64,000 bases of DNA, from NCBI RefSeq assembly GCF_963576675.1, contig NC_088914.1:20749001-20813000 (forward strand). The letters are read 5' to 3'. A program made the translations under genes and the position numbers. The stretch comes from Euphorbia lathyris. Taxonomy: Eukaryota > Streptophyta > Magnoliopsida > Malpighiales > Euphorbiaceae. This document shows positions 45,833 through 57,753 of this stretch, one piece after another; the first letter of the stretch is position 1; every line of letters starts with the position of its first letter. Under the pieces are notes generated by a model. It was not told where the DNA came from. It worked only from the letters and a program-made list of their open reading frames with translations, and did not search any database.

Positions 45833-47166
45833 TGTTGAAACGCCTTTCTACATAATTTTGATTTGACAAAATTGTTTAAGTATAATTGAAATACATATTA
45901 TAAACACACTAAGTTTAAATGCTTTGATTTATTCTACTAATGTGTTTGTTCAATGTTGAGTTAAATTGTTTATAAGACACAAGAATTAAAAGGCCCAAGC
46001 CCAATACAAGTGTCAAAGCCCAAGTCAAACAACTCAGTACTACTCGGCCCGCGTTTGTCAAAACGTTGTCGCTTTGGACAAAATGCAACTCAGCGAAAGA
46101 AGGATCTAGAAGACCTTCGGGAACAACTTCAAGATGAAGCTGCTGAGTAGATTCGACAAACGTACAAGACAGCAGCTGGCTAAGGAAAACTTCTAGACAA
46201 AGCATTTCTACTTTGGGTAAAGTTCAGATGACACAGTATGCTGTCCAGTTGACTTTACCATAAAAGGAGAGACATTCTGCTGAGCTGACCGAGAACAGAA
46301 GATACACAAATCTGATTGGCCAAGAGCTCTGAGCAAGTCAGGATGACAACGACAGGAAGCCGTTTCCCTCCAACGGTTATTTCAAAATTCGAAATGACCG
46401 ATGCCCAGACGTCTCTATAAATAGAGTGCCATCAGAAGCTTCAACACTTACAGAACTTGATCAAGCCATTACGCTGACCAAATCTCTACGCAAAGTTCTG
46501 CAAGCAAAAAGCAAAGCAACCTTACACTACATTCAATATCTTTTGTGTAAAAGTCTAGAGTGATTATTCAATCATATAAGGTGTCTTAGCAAATCATTGT
46601 TTAGGACAAAAACGTATCATTTCTAGAAAGTAGAAAGGAGAGGCTGAGTACTCGATTATAGTACTCAGCAAGAGATTAGGATTGAGTAGAGGTATAGAGG
46701 ACGGTACTCTTATTATACTCAGTTGCTAAGATTGTAAAAGGTTTGAGGCTCTACCTTTAAAGAGCTCAGTAGAGGATTTGAAATCTCGGAACGTGTTCCG
46801 GGGACAGGACGTAGGCTTAGAAGAAGCCGAACTTGGATAAATCTGCTGAGTAACGTATTTCTTACCTTAAACTCCTTATATATATTGCTTGCTTAAATAA
46901 CCAAAAACTGACCAAGTAAAGAGGTCAAGCTGAGTTGTGCGCATCGAACATCTGAGCTCAGGAATAGACTTTAAGTGCTATCTCCTGACTCAAGTCAAGA
47001 AACTGACCTAGTCACCAGTTGACTAAGCCAGTATCTTACTGATTACTCAGCGCCGCTGTTAAAACCTTTTCTCTTAAGAAAAGAAGTTTGCCCAAATTCT
47101 TCAAAAAGTTTAAATAGTTCCTAACCCCCCTTGGAACTATACTTGTAACATTATAAGGGACCAACA
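45833..47166 (+). repeat. Sirevirus 3' LTR
   Basis: Partner of 35682-36997. It has an 18-bp difference in length around 46165-46195 and is preceded by three GGGGGAG tracts. Confidence 0.9.
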
Positions 47167-47171
47167 GTTTG

Positions 47172-48247
47172 GTCTTATTATACTAGATGAAGACCGTTGA
47201 AGAAATGAGGTTAAAATTCTTATTACGAACATTATTTGACATATGCCCACACACTTTACGAAATACCTACTGGTTGTAACATAATAAGGACCATGATGAT
47301 TTATGCCATATATATTATCTTTTTTTGATGGTTATAGACCTTCTTTTTGTTCTTCATTATAGTGAAGTCTTCATTAAATAATTTCTTAAATTTATCCCAC
47401 ATCATACTTTCCATTTAAGTTCAGATATTATCCTTGAACCATACTTATACATCACTCTTCAAAGAGCATTCTACCATATGGATAGTAAGATAGCTGTTGT
47501 ATTTTTCTCTACTTAATTAGCTAGTCCATAAGGTAATCTGTGTCACCATCATACATGATATGTATCATTCTAAAAACCTTTCAACTAACATAAACCGCAA
47601 TAACTTCCACCAATCTGCTATCATCTTTTCAAAATTTGTACAAGTTGAGGTGAGGTGAATAGTTGTGCGTAGTTAACAAATGATCAATAGGGTTAATAAG
47701 TTCTAGGTTCGTTAGAGATATGAAAGAAAACAAACTAAATTATGGATATATGTGTCGCACTTTAGGAATTGAGGGCAAAATGAGACAAGCTTTAATGTAA
47801 GGCATTGAAGTCACAATTCATAAGAAAATATAATAGCAGTTCGGTAGGCCGAAGTTTGAGGAGAAATGTAATACTAATAGAACAGATGAAGGACAAAGAA
47901 AAATAATTGATTGAATTTTAAATCGCCTACATTTCTAGAGAAAATTACTTCTTCTTACCGAACTTGTTGGTTCAAATGAGAGTCCACTTATTTAGTCCTC
48001 TAGTTCGTTTGCCTTCTAAATCTCATAATCTAAAATCACTCTAATTGCTCGATTTACTAATTCGGTTTAAACTATTTTAGATATTGATTGCCTCATTTTG
48101 AGAATAAATAATGAAGGATTAGAAAATAACAGACTCTTACGGTACGCGGAATTTTAATTATAAGAAGACTGTCAAAGACGAATTCGAAACTTATTTCCGC
48201 AGTATCCAGATTTTCTATCATCCTAGGTCATACAATCTCTAACCTAG
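47172..48247 (-). pseudogene. chromovirus gag remnant
   Basis: By position between the primer site (48248-48259) and the Copia insertion this should be the N-terminal gag coding region. No open frame longer than about 60 codons survives and I recognise no motif, so the call rests on context alone. Confidence 0.4.
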
Positions 48248-48263
48248 GCTCTGATACCAACTT

Positions 48264-50554
48264 TGTCACGACCCATTCCACGGACCGTGACCGGCGCTAG
48301 GGAACGGGTAAGCTCAAGCTACCGGAACCCGTAGCAAGCCTTAATATAATATACAATCAACCTTACCAATAGTCTTAACATAATTTAATATTAAGAAACA
48401 CACACATAATCCTCAAACTGGTACTGCGGTCTAGAATATAAATTTTTAACATAATTCTTAAATAGACATACATAGTAAGATAGATGTGCTGCCCGAAGAA
48501 AGAAATTAGGCTGCAACAAACTTCTAGTCACCTGAAAAATTAAAGGAGTCAAACCTCCCATAGTGAATTAAATATATGCAATGCATGAGTAATTTAACAT
48601 TTATGTCACACACAATAATAATAATAATAATAATATATAATACAAGTGATCACCCAATATGCTTTTCATAAAATTATCTTATAAATAAATAGATAGGTGG
48701 TTTAATACGTGTGTTGGACCCTAAACCTCAATACCCAATCTAGTAATCCACCAATAATCAGCATTTCACTTATATCCAATAACTGGGGGACCGAGAATAA
48801 CTCAACCGACCACACGCCCAGTTAGCTGGAGGACCGAGAATAACTCAACTGATTTCGTACCCAGCCTCACTTAAATCCAAAATCCACATATCATATAGCC
48901 CGAGAATATCTCAATCGAGCTTATCCATATATCACAACATTCACAATACTAGTATCATCAATATCCGATAGTACCTGTGCGCACAATGTCCTGATGCCGC
49001 TCACCAGGAAGTATGTCCATAACACGTATTTATCCACAAATAATTACGTATAAATTATTATAAATAATAATACACTTTTATAAGTGAAAATAATACTTTA
49101 CTTGAAATATCATGGAATAATTTATTATGAATGCAAATGCTAAATTAAAAATGCAAAACATATAATTAACTCACAAATTGCTCCTAGCCGACTGTTCTAA
49201 TTTTCAGGTACTGCTGCTCCTCCTACCAATTGAGTATCTAAAAGAGATAATATTATTTTTAGAATTTATATATGTTTAGGGAAATATTAAAATTTATTTT
49301 GTCTCATTTTACAGACTGTCTACCGAAAATTCAGCAGAGTCTCCCCTATAAAACGAACATCCTCCTAGTAATAACTAGGGTCAACCCTGCAATAAAATAC
49401 ACTTCTAAATTAAAAAATATTCGAAGTCCAAACCGGGACTCCATAGACTACAATTTATTAACCCGGTTGGACATCAATCATCCGACAGTTCCAATACTTT
49501 ACTCCCAAAATTACTCATCATCAAACAACATATAAACATATATACTTATAATCCATTCTCATAATATCTATATTAACCAAATTAACTAATCAATAATCTT
49601 AAGAGCATAATTAATTAATTATGCTTAGTCCAATCTCCCTTCAACCTTTATTTTTAAAATTATATATTCTGAATATTTATTTAAATAAGGATCCAAAAAT
49701 TAATTTTAACCCAACTTAATTTATTTTCCTTAATTTCACCCAACTATATACTTTCGTAATTTATAGACTAAACGGTAAGGAATTTGGTCAAAGTCCAAGA
49801 ATTAATATTGCTCCAAATAATATTTAGAACATTCTGAAGTTAACCAAATAATTTTTCTGCACTTATTTCGTATATCACCGGAAAATATCACCGGTGTTCG
49901 GGATCCGCCTATCGGAAAAATTAAAGTTGATTATTTTGAGAAACTAATTATACCACTTTGTTCCTTATGATTCCAGAAGTCTAGAATCACTCTCAAAACA
50001 CCCAAAATCGACCGGAAAATTAAACTTTAGTTAGATTTCTTACTTTTTCCGGTGTAGCTCTGATTACCCCCTCAAAACTCCTTGCATGCATCAAAATCTA
50101 GTGTATCCATAGGTAAATCGACTCCCTGAGTCCATTTTTGGTGTTAGAATTGCAAAATAATAAACACAGGACATAGAAATAGAGAGAATAGCAAAAGTGA
50201 CGAATTTTCTCTCTCTAAACAATTTTTAAAAACTCAAAATCTCACAATAAAACTTACATGCACTTGTAGCTGAAGTTGAGAGCTTCGTTTTGATATAAAG
50301 AATGCCAAAAACGGTGAAGAAATGAGGAAGGACAAGGTTAAAGAAGAATGAAAATGGAAACAAGGCTTAAAGGGTGAGGAAGAAGACGACGTCGGCTTCT
50401 TATTTCATCAATGATGATGAAATTACAATTTGATCCCTATATTTATAATATCTTTTAAAAAAAATCTCAAAAGTAATTATATTTTGGCTTTGACCCCATT
50501 CTAATTAATTCATTTTAGCAATTAGCTTAGATATATATAATTTGGGGTATAACA
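48264..50554 (-). repeat. chromovirus 5' LTR (2,291 bp)
   Basis: Partner of 28999-32074 without the LINE and with a shorter (AAT)n run near 48613. In the minus orientation it begins TGTTATACCCC and ends GTCGTGACA. Confidence 0.9.
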
Positions 50555-51035
50555 AATTTGCACAATTTTATACGTTAGTACTAAATCTGCACTTCGCTTG
50601 AAACGTTAAGATTAAATATTTAGTGTATTACTAACCAAAAAAAAATATTTAGTGCATTAATAACACAGTAGAATATTTTAGACAATTTCAAAAAAAAATT
50701 GTGATCAATTTATCGACAAACTGGTTTAGAAGATTCAATATAACTAAATAACAGTTAAATAAGTCTTTTCAAATTTTCGGTAGTGCATGGTTAAAATTGA
50801 TCTTGCTTGAAAATTATACTAATACTAGTATAATTTATATATAATTTTATTTTTATTTTTATAAAATAATAAATTAATTTCTTTTTATATTTATTTTATA
50901 AATTTTATATTTATTTTATATTTTTATAAAATAATAAATTATCTTTTTATATATTTATTTAAGTTACTGCCCCACTAGTTGGCAGGAATCCTAAGGATTC
51001 TCGCCCACTAGCTCATTATAGCATTGTAATGAGTA

Positions 51036-51418
51036 ATTTTTTTTAGAAAAAATACAGATTTTTAATCCATGTGATTTTTTTGAGTATTTTGCAAATGCAA
51101 TTTGCAATCTTTAGTTTAAAAATTTGAAATACAAATATATAGTTTGTACAATTTGCAAATTCAGTTCCGATAAAAATTGTTATTATGATTATTTACTCTA
51201 AAAATAACAATGTAAAGTAAGGTGTGGGCTACAGTTACTTTGTTAGGAAACAAAGTAAATATACTTTGAGGTATAATACCGTTGATCTAATAACAAAAGC
51301 ATCTCATCCATTCAATTATTAGATTAGTTTTAACCGGCTACCTATTCTAACTGTGAGAGATTTATTTTATAATTTTAACCGGTTACAACACTTTTTGCTC
51401 CCATTTCATGGGGTTAGG
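51036..51418. other. A+T-rich spacer with MITE fragment
   Basis: No gene. Around 51230-51350 a segment with TTACTTTGTTAGGAAACAAA resembles the hairpin family at 279-377 and 51419-51561. Confidence 0.45.
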
Positions 51419-51561
51419 CTATGCTTACTTTGTTTTTGATAAAATAAGTCTTACTTTGTTTTTTCCACCATTGAATGGTGATGAACTTTAACAAAGTAAA
51501 CTCATCCAATGGTAGAAAAAACAAAGTAAAACTCACTTTGTTAAAAACAAAGTAAGCATAG
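51419..51561. repeat. MITE, 143 bp, CAAAGTAA family
   Basis: Perfect 19-bp terminal inverted repeats CTATGCTTACTTTGTTTTT. Internal CCATTG/CAATGG blocks match the hairpin at 279-377. No target duplication was established. Confidence 0.75.
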
Positions 51562-51930
51562 AAGGCACTCATTCCACGTGTTCATATATCCATTATTTAT
51601 TAAAAGAAAATTGTTTCTCTATCTTGAGACAATAATCATCTCCATCTACTTCAACCGTACCTCAATTTTTTATTTTTTTATTTTGAAGAACCTCAATTTG
51701 TTTCTTCATCTTCTCAAATTAAACCCATTATGATCATAGCTCAAAATAACCTTATCTAGTATTAAATAAATCAATTAGAAGTTCTATTATTAAAATAAAT
51801 CAATTAAAAAATCTCTAATTTGAAGTGAAACAAATATTTGGTGTTAGACATAGTATGAAGTGAGACTTAATTTTCTTAAAATTATTAGCCCTTAATTTTA
51901 GCGTAAAGTTGTATTTATATATAAAAAAAA

Positions 51931-52426
51931 GTTAAATGTATCGTTGGTCATTAAAATTTTATGGTTGTCGTAAAATGGTCACTCAACTTCAATTTGTCTC
52001 AGTAAAATCATTCAACTTTGAATTTTATCTCAATTAAGTCACTCTAACAACTTTAAAAGCAAAAAGACTTTGAAAAAGTGGCATATGGCTATACCACATC
52101 AGTAGTAGTCAACTTTCATTGTTGACCAAAACAACATGTTACTTCCACCTAGACAACATGTGGCTTCCACCTAGTTAACTGAAACAATACATGTCAACTA
52201 GGTGATAGCCATGTGTTGTTTCGTTCATTTAGGTTTCCATCGGCGGGGAAAGTTGATTAGTGCTGATGTAGAACCCACACATATTTCCGATTTCGTTTTG
52301 CTCTTGAAGTCATTAGGGTGACTTTATTGAAACAAAAAAAATTGAATAATTTTATTGAGACAAATTGAAGTTGAGTGACTATTTTAAAAGAACAATAAAC
52401 CTTAAATGACCAATCGTGCATTTAAC
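51931..52426. repeat. inverted-repeat element, about 500 bp
   Basis: The left end GTTAAATGTATCGTTGGTCA and the right end, read in reverse complement as GTTAAATGCACGATTGGTCA, continue as imperfect inverted repeats for about 110 bp (both contain TCACTCAACTTCAATTTGTC). The interior is non-coding. No clear target duplication, so the superfamily is unassigned. Confidence 0.7.
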
Positions 52427-52459
52427 ACCAAAAAGTCATTAATTTTTCAAAAAATTAAG

Positions 52460-55400
52460 TTTTACATGAAACCTTTGGCCTTTACATAAATTCTTTATTT
52501 TAAGATAATTCACGTAAAGTGGGACTCAATTTACGTAAAGTCGTATTTTTACGAAAAAGAGTTTGTGTAAACCTTTTGAACTTTTCGTAAATCCTCTATG
52601 TTTAGACATTATTTACGTAAAGTTGTATATTTACAATAAAAACTAATAAATTTACACAAAAAATTAAGTTTTACGTAATGTCATTGAACTTTATGTAAAT
52701 CCTCTATTTTTAGACATAATTTACATAAAGTGGGACTTAATTTACATAAAGTATTTTTATCAAAAAAAATTATTAACTTTATGAAAAATTGAGTTTTACA
52801 TAATTTCTCTATTTTTAGACATAATTTACGTAAAGTGAAACTTAATTTACGAAACTCGAGTTTTATATAAAACCTTTGGATTTCACGCAAATCCTCTATT
52901 CTAAGATATAATTTATGTGAAGTTTGACTTAATTTACATAAAATTGTGTTTTTATAAAAAAAATTCATTAACTTTGCAAAAAATGAGTTTTACGTTAAAC
53001 CTTTGAACTTTACGTAAATTTTTAGAAATAATTTAAATAAAGTGAGAATTAAATTGTGTAAAATTTTTATTTTAGTAAAAAAACCAACAACTTTGTGAAA
53101 AAACAAGTTTTGCGTAAAACCTTTAACTTTATGTAAATCCTTTATTTTTAGACATAATCTAGGTAAAGTTGGACTTAATTTACGTAAAATTGTTAGTTTA
53201 CAAACACAAAAACCACCAACCTTTTGCAAATTCAAGTTTTATGTCAAACCTCTGAACTTTATATAAATTATTTACTTTTAGGCATAATTTACGTAAAGTT
53301 TGACTTAATTTATGTAAAGTCGTTATTTTACGGGGAAAAAACCACCAAGTTTGTGAAAAATCGAGTTTTACATAAAACATTTGAACTCTACATAAATCCT
53401 TTATTTTTAGAGATATTTTATGTAAAGTTGTCTTTTTTTTATAAAAGACATCTTTAACTTCGCTAAAATATGAATTTTACGTAAAACTTTAAAAAATTAT
53501 GTAAATCTTTTATTTTTAAATGTAATTTACGTAAAGTGGGATTTAAATTATATAAAGTTGAATTTTTACAAAAAAAAAAAATCAATAAATTTTAAAAAAT
53601 GAGTTTTAATTAAACCATTTGAATGTTATGTAAATTCTTTATTTTTAGAGATAATTTACGTAAATTTAGACTAAATTTACGTAAACTATTTATTTTATAA
53701 CAAAAATTCAAAAATTTTTTAAAAATAGAGTTTTACGTAAAACTGTTTAGATTTATGTAAATCTTTTATTTTTAGACACAATTTACGTAACCTTGTTATT
53801 TTATAAGAAAAATTCATAATTTTTGTGCAAAATAGAGTTTTACGTAAAAAAATTGAACTTTACGTAAATCTTTTATTTTTAGACATAATTTACGTAAAAT
53901 TTGACTAAATTTACGTAACCTTGTTGTTTTAGAAAAAAAATCCACAAACCTTGTGAAAAATAGAGCTTTACGTAAAACCTTTGAAGTTTACGCAAATCTT
54001 TTATTTTTAGATATAATTTATGTAAAATTGGACTAAATTCATGTGATCCTGTTATTTTATTAGAAAAAATCCATAAACATTGTGAATAATAGAGTTTTAC
54101 ATAAAACCTTTGAGCTTTATGTAAATCTTTTATTTTTAGATATAATTTACGTAAAGTTGGATTAAATTCATGTAACCTTGTTATTTTATAAGGAAAATCT
54201 ACAAATTTTGTGAAAAATAGAGTTTTAAGTAAAAAAAAAAATTGAACTTTACATAAATCTTTTATTTTTAGACATAATTTACGTAACCTTGTTATTTTAG
54301 AAAAAAAAAGTCCACAAACTTACAGTTTTACATAAAACATTTGAACTTTAAGTAAATCTTTTCTTTTTAGACATAATTTACGTAAGATTCGACTAAATTC
54401 ACGCGATCTTATTATTTTATTAGAAAAAATTCACAAACCTTGTGAAAAATAGAGTTTTACGTAAAACCTTTAAGCTTTATGTAAATCTTTTACTTTTAGA
54501 CACAATTTACGTCAAATTGGATTAAATTTACGTAACCTTGTTATTTTATAATAAAATCCATAACTTTGTGAAAAATAGAGTTTTACGTAAAACTTTTGAA
54601 CTTTACGTAAATCTTTTATTTTTAGACATAATTTACGTAAAATTTGACTAAATCTACGTAACCTTATTATTTTAGAAAAAAAATCAATAAACCTTGTGAA
54701 AATTAGGGTTTTACGTAAAACTTTGAACTTTACGTAAATCTTTTATTTTTTGGCATAATTTATGTAAAATTGGACTAAATTCACATGATCTTCTTAGTTT
54801 ATTAGAAAAAATCCATAAACCTTGTGAAAAATAGAGTTTTACGTAAAACTTTTGAGCTTTACGTAAATCTTTTATTTTTAGACATAATTTATGTAAAGTT
54901 GGATTAAATTTATGTAACCTTGTTATTTTATAAAAAAATCCATAAATTTTGTGAAAAATAGAGTTTTACATAAAACTTTTAAACTTTACGTAAATTTTTT
55001 ATTTTTAATTTACGTAAAGTTGGATTAAATTTAAGTAACCTTGTTATTTTATAAGAAAAATTCACAAATTTTGTGAAAAATAGAGTTTTATGTAAAACTT
55101 TTGAACTTTACGTAAATCTTTTATTTTTAGACATAATTTACGTAAAATTTGACTAAATTTACGTAACCTTGTTATTTTAGAAAAAATCCACAAACATTGT
55201 GAAAATAGAGTTTTACGTAAAATCTTTAAACTTTACGTAAATATTTTATTTTTAGACGTATTTACATAAAATTTGACTAAATTCATGTGATCTTTTTATT
55301 TTATTAGAAAAAATCCATAAACCTTGTGAAAAATAAAGTTTTACGTAAAAAATTTGAGCTTTACGTAGATCTTTTATTTTTAGACATAATTTACGTGATC

Positions 55401-57266
55401 TTATTATTTTAGGAGGAAAAATCCACAAACCTTGTGAAAATTAGAGGTTTACGTAAAACCTTTGAAATTTACGTAAATCTTTTCTTTTTAGACATAATTT
55501 ACGTAAAGTTGGAGTAAATTTACGTAACCTTGTTATTTTATAAGAAATTCCACAAATTGTGAAAAATAGAATTTTACGTAAAAAAATTGAACATTATGTA
55601 AATCTTTTATTTTTTGACATAATTTATATAAAATTGGACTAAATTTACGTGATCTTGTTATTTTATGAGGAAAAATCCACAAACCTTGTGAAAAATAGAG
55701 TTTTACATAAAAACCTTTGAAATTTACGTAAAACTTTTATTTTTAGATATAATTTACGTAAAGTTAGGCTAAATTTACGTGATCTTATTATTTTAGGAGG
55801 AAAAATCCACAAACCTTGTGAAAAGTAGAGATTTATGTAAAACCTAAGAATAAATCTTTTGTTTTTAGACATAATTTACGTAAAATTGGACTAAATTTAT
55901 GTAACCTTGTTATTTTATACGAAAAAATCACAAAACCTTGTGAAAAATAGAGCTTTACGTAAAACTTTTAAACTTTACGTAAATCATTTATTTTTAGGCA
56001 TAATTTACGTAAAGTGGGATTAAATTTACGTGATCTTATTATTTTAGGTTGAAAAATCCACAAACCTTGTGAAAATTAGATGTTTACGTAAAACTTTTGA
56101 AATTTACGTAAATCTCTTAACTTGGACATAATTTACGTAAAGTTTGACTAAATTTACGTGATCTTTTTATTTCAGGTGGAAAAATCCACAAACCTTATAA
56201 AATTAGAGGTTTACATAAAACCTTTGAAATTTACGTAAAGTTTTTATTCTTAGACATAATTTATGTAAAGTTTGTTTAAATTTGCGTGATCTTGTTATTT
56301 TATTAGAAAAAATCCAAAAACCTTGTGAAAAATAGAGTTTTACGTAAAACCTTTGAATTTTACGTAAATCTTTTATTTTTAGGTATAATTTACGTAAAGA
56401 GGGTTTAAATTAACCTGAGCTTGTTATTTTAGAAGGAAAAATCCACAAATCTTGTGATAAGTAGATGTTTACGTAAAACCTTTGAAATTTACGTGAATCT
56501 TTTATTTTTAGACATAATTTATGTAAAATTGGACTAAATTTACGTAATCTTATTATTTTATACGAAAAATCCACAAAACCTAGTGAAAAATAGAGCTTTA
56601 CGTAAAACATTTGAACTTTATGTAAATCTTTTATTTTTAGGCAACATTTACATAAAATTGGGCTAAATTCACGTCATCTTTTTATTTTATTGAAAATATC
56701 CACAAACTTTATGAAAAATAGAGTTTTACGTAAAACTTTTGAACTTTACATAAATATTTTATTTTTAGACATAATTTACGTAAAGTTGAACTAAATTTAC
56801 ATGATCTTGTTATTTTAGGAGGAAAAATCTACAAACCTTGTAAAAATTAGAGGTAAAACCTTTGAAATTTACGTAAATTTTTTATTTTTAGACATAATTT
56901 AGGTAAAGTTGGATTAAATTTATGTGATCTTGTTATTTTATTACAAAAAATCCAAAATTTTTGTGAAAAATAGAGTTTTACGTAAAACCTTTTCACTTTA
57001 CATAAATCTTTTATTTTTAGGCATAATTTACGTAAAGTGGGATTAAATTTACGTGATCTTGTTATTTTAGGTGGAAAAATCTATAAACCTTGTGAAAATT
57101 AGAGGTTTATGTAAAACTTTTGAAATTTACGTAAATCTTTTAACTTTAGACATAATTTACGTATAGTTCGATCAAATTTACATACAATTCTTGTTTTAGA
57201 AAAAAAAAATTGTGAAAAATTGAGTTTTCATATAATATTTAAAATTTATGTAATTGTTTTATCTTT
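52460..57266. repeat. satellite array, diverged 118-127 bp monomers
   Basis: About 38 head-to-tail units with the shared order GAGTTTTACGTAAAACCTTT, CTTTACGTAAATCTTTTATT, TTTAGACATAATTTACGTAA and CACAAACCTTGTGAAAA. Measured gaps between the GAGTTTT landmarks near 54.7-55.2 kb are 118, 127, 122 and 125 bp. Units at the left edge are the most diverged. No gene is supported; the minus-strand frames that cross units are by-products of the repeat. Confidence 0.9.
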
Positions 57267-57753
57267 GGGATAAGGTATCAAACTAGGCCCATGGTTTTGG
57301 AGAAGTATCAATTTAGGCTCCTGATAGGGACGTTTTGTCCCTATCTTTTAGCGTGATTTACGGTTTAATTTTGAGCTAATAATTAAGTTTAATTACAAAA
57401 ATAGTGTGTTTTTAAATACATAATAAAAATAAATTTTGTGTTTTTAGTAAATTTCCTTTACTTTTGATTAATTTGAGAAAAGATAAAACATCAAGCTAAT
57501 TCGGTTCTCAAGAGTCGTATTTTGCAGGTACCTGTTAAAGAATGATCAAGTGATAATTCAGCACGTACGCGAGGCATGGAAGGCTACACGCGGGGCGTAG
57601 GACAATGCCCACTGAATCACGGTAGTCAACCCACGCGTTCCCACATAGTCAACACCTACCACGCGGGGCGTAGACCATAATACGCGGGGCGTGCAAGGTG
57701 TGAAACAGTGACAAAAGTTTCAGGAGCTCAACCACGAGGGGCGTACTCCGGTC
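57267..57753. other. foreign insert within the satellite, GC-rich repeats
   Basis: The array stops at GGGATAAGGTATCAAACTAG and resumes at TCTAAATTTACGTAACC. The right half (about 57564-57750) holds four or five copies of ACGCGGGGCGTA-type motifs, the reverse complement of the motif repeated in the LTRs at 19634 and 24130. The left end resembles MULE ends of the type at 59899 (GGGATAAGGT). No matching right terminus or reading frame was found. Confidence 0.6.

Larger units (their letters stand above)
35682..47166 (+). mobile_element. Sirevirus-type Copia element, 11.5 kb, with third ORF
   Basis: LTRs at 35682-36997 (1,316 bp) and 45833-47166 (1,334 bp) and a 5-bp target duplication GTTTG at 35677-35681 and 47167-47171. 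The primer site TGGTATCAGAGC is at 37000-37011. Three copies of the purine tract GGGGGAG lie at 45734, 45772 and 45824, just before the 3' LTR, a multiple-PPT feature I associate with Sireviruses. Order: gag, pol (protease, integrase, RT, RNase H), then a long extra ORF downstream of pol. By eye the LTRs differ by about 20 substitutions. It sits inside the gag region of the chromovirus in opposite orientation. Confidence 0.92.
28999..50554 (-). mobile_element. chromodomain Gypsy (chromovirus) element carrying nested insertions
   Basis: LTRs at 28999-32074 (3' LTR, enlarged by a LINE insertion) and 48264-50554 (5' LTR, 2,291 bp). The target duplication AATTT lies at 28994-28998 and 50555-50559. 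On the minus strand the LTR runs TGTTATACCCC to GTCGTGACA. The primer site TGGTATCAGAGC is at 48248-48259 and a purine tract (AAGGGGGGAAGAA) is at about 32077-32089. Pol domains and a C-terminal chromodomain-like tail lie at 32129-35363, broken by stops and frameshifts. A Sirevirus-type Copia element interrupts the gag region at 35682-47166. Confidence 0.9.
28020..51035. mobile_element. old inverted-repeat element split by nested insertions
   Basis: The left arm, about 28020-28215 (TACTCATTACGATGAGTGGG..., GGATTCCTGTCAACTGGTGG, then A+T-rich), is matched in reverse complement by about 50820-51035. Removing the Gypsy insertion leaves an element of about 1.45 kb with arms near 200 bp. The inside contains a repeat of about 355 bp. 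No transposase is seen and the target duplication was not resolved, so the superfamily is open. Confidence 0.6.

Noticed and set aside
48248..48261. Possible tRNA-derived sequence
   Set aside because: It is only the complement of the tRNA-Met primer site of the chromovirus; no tRNA fold is present.
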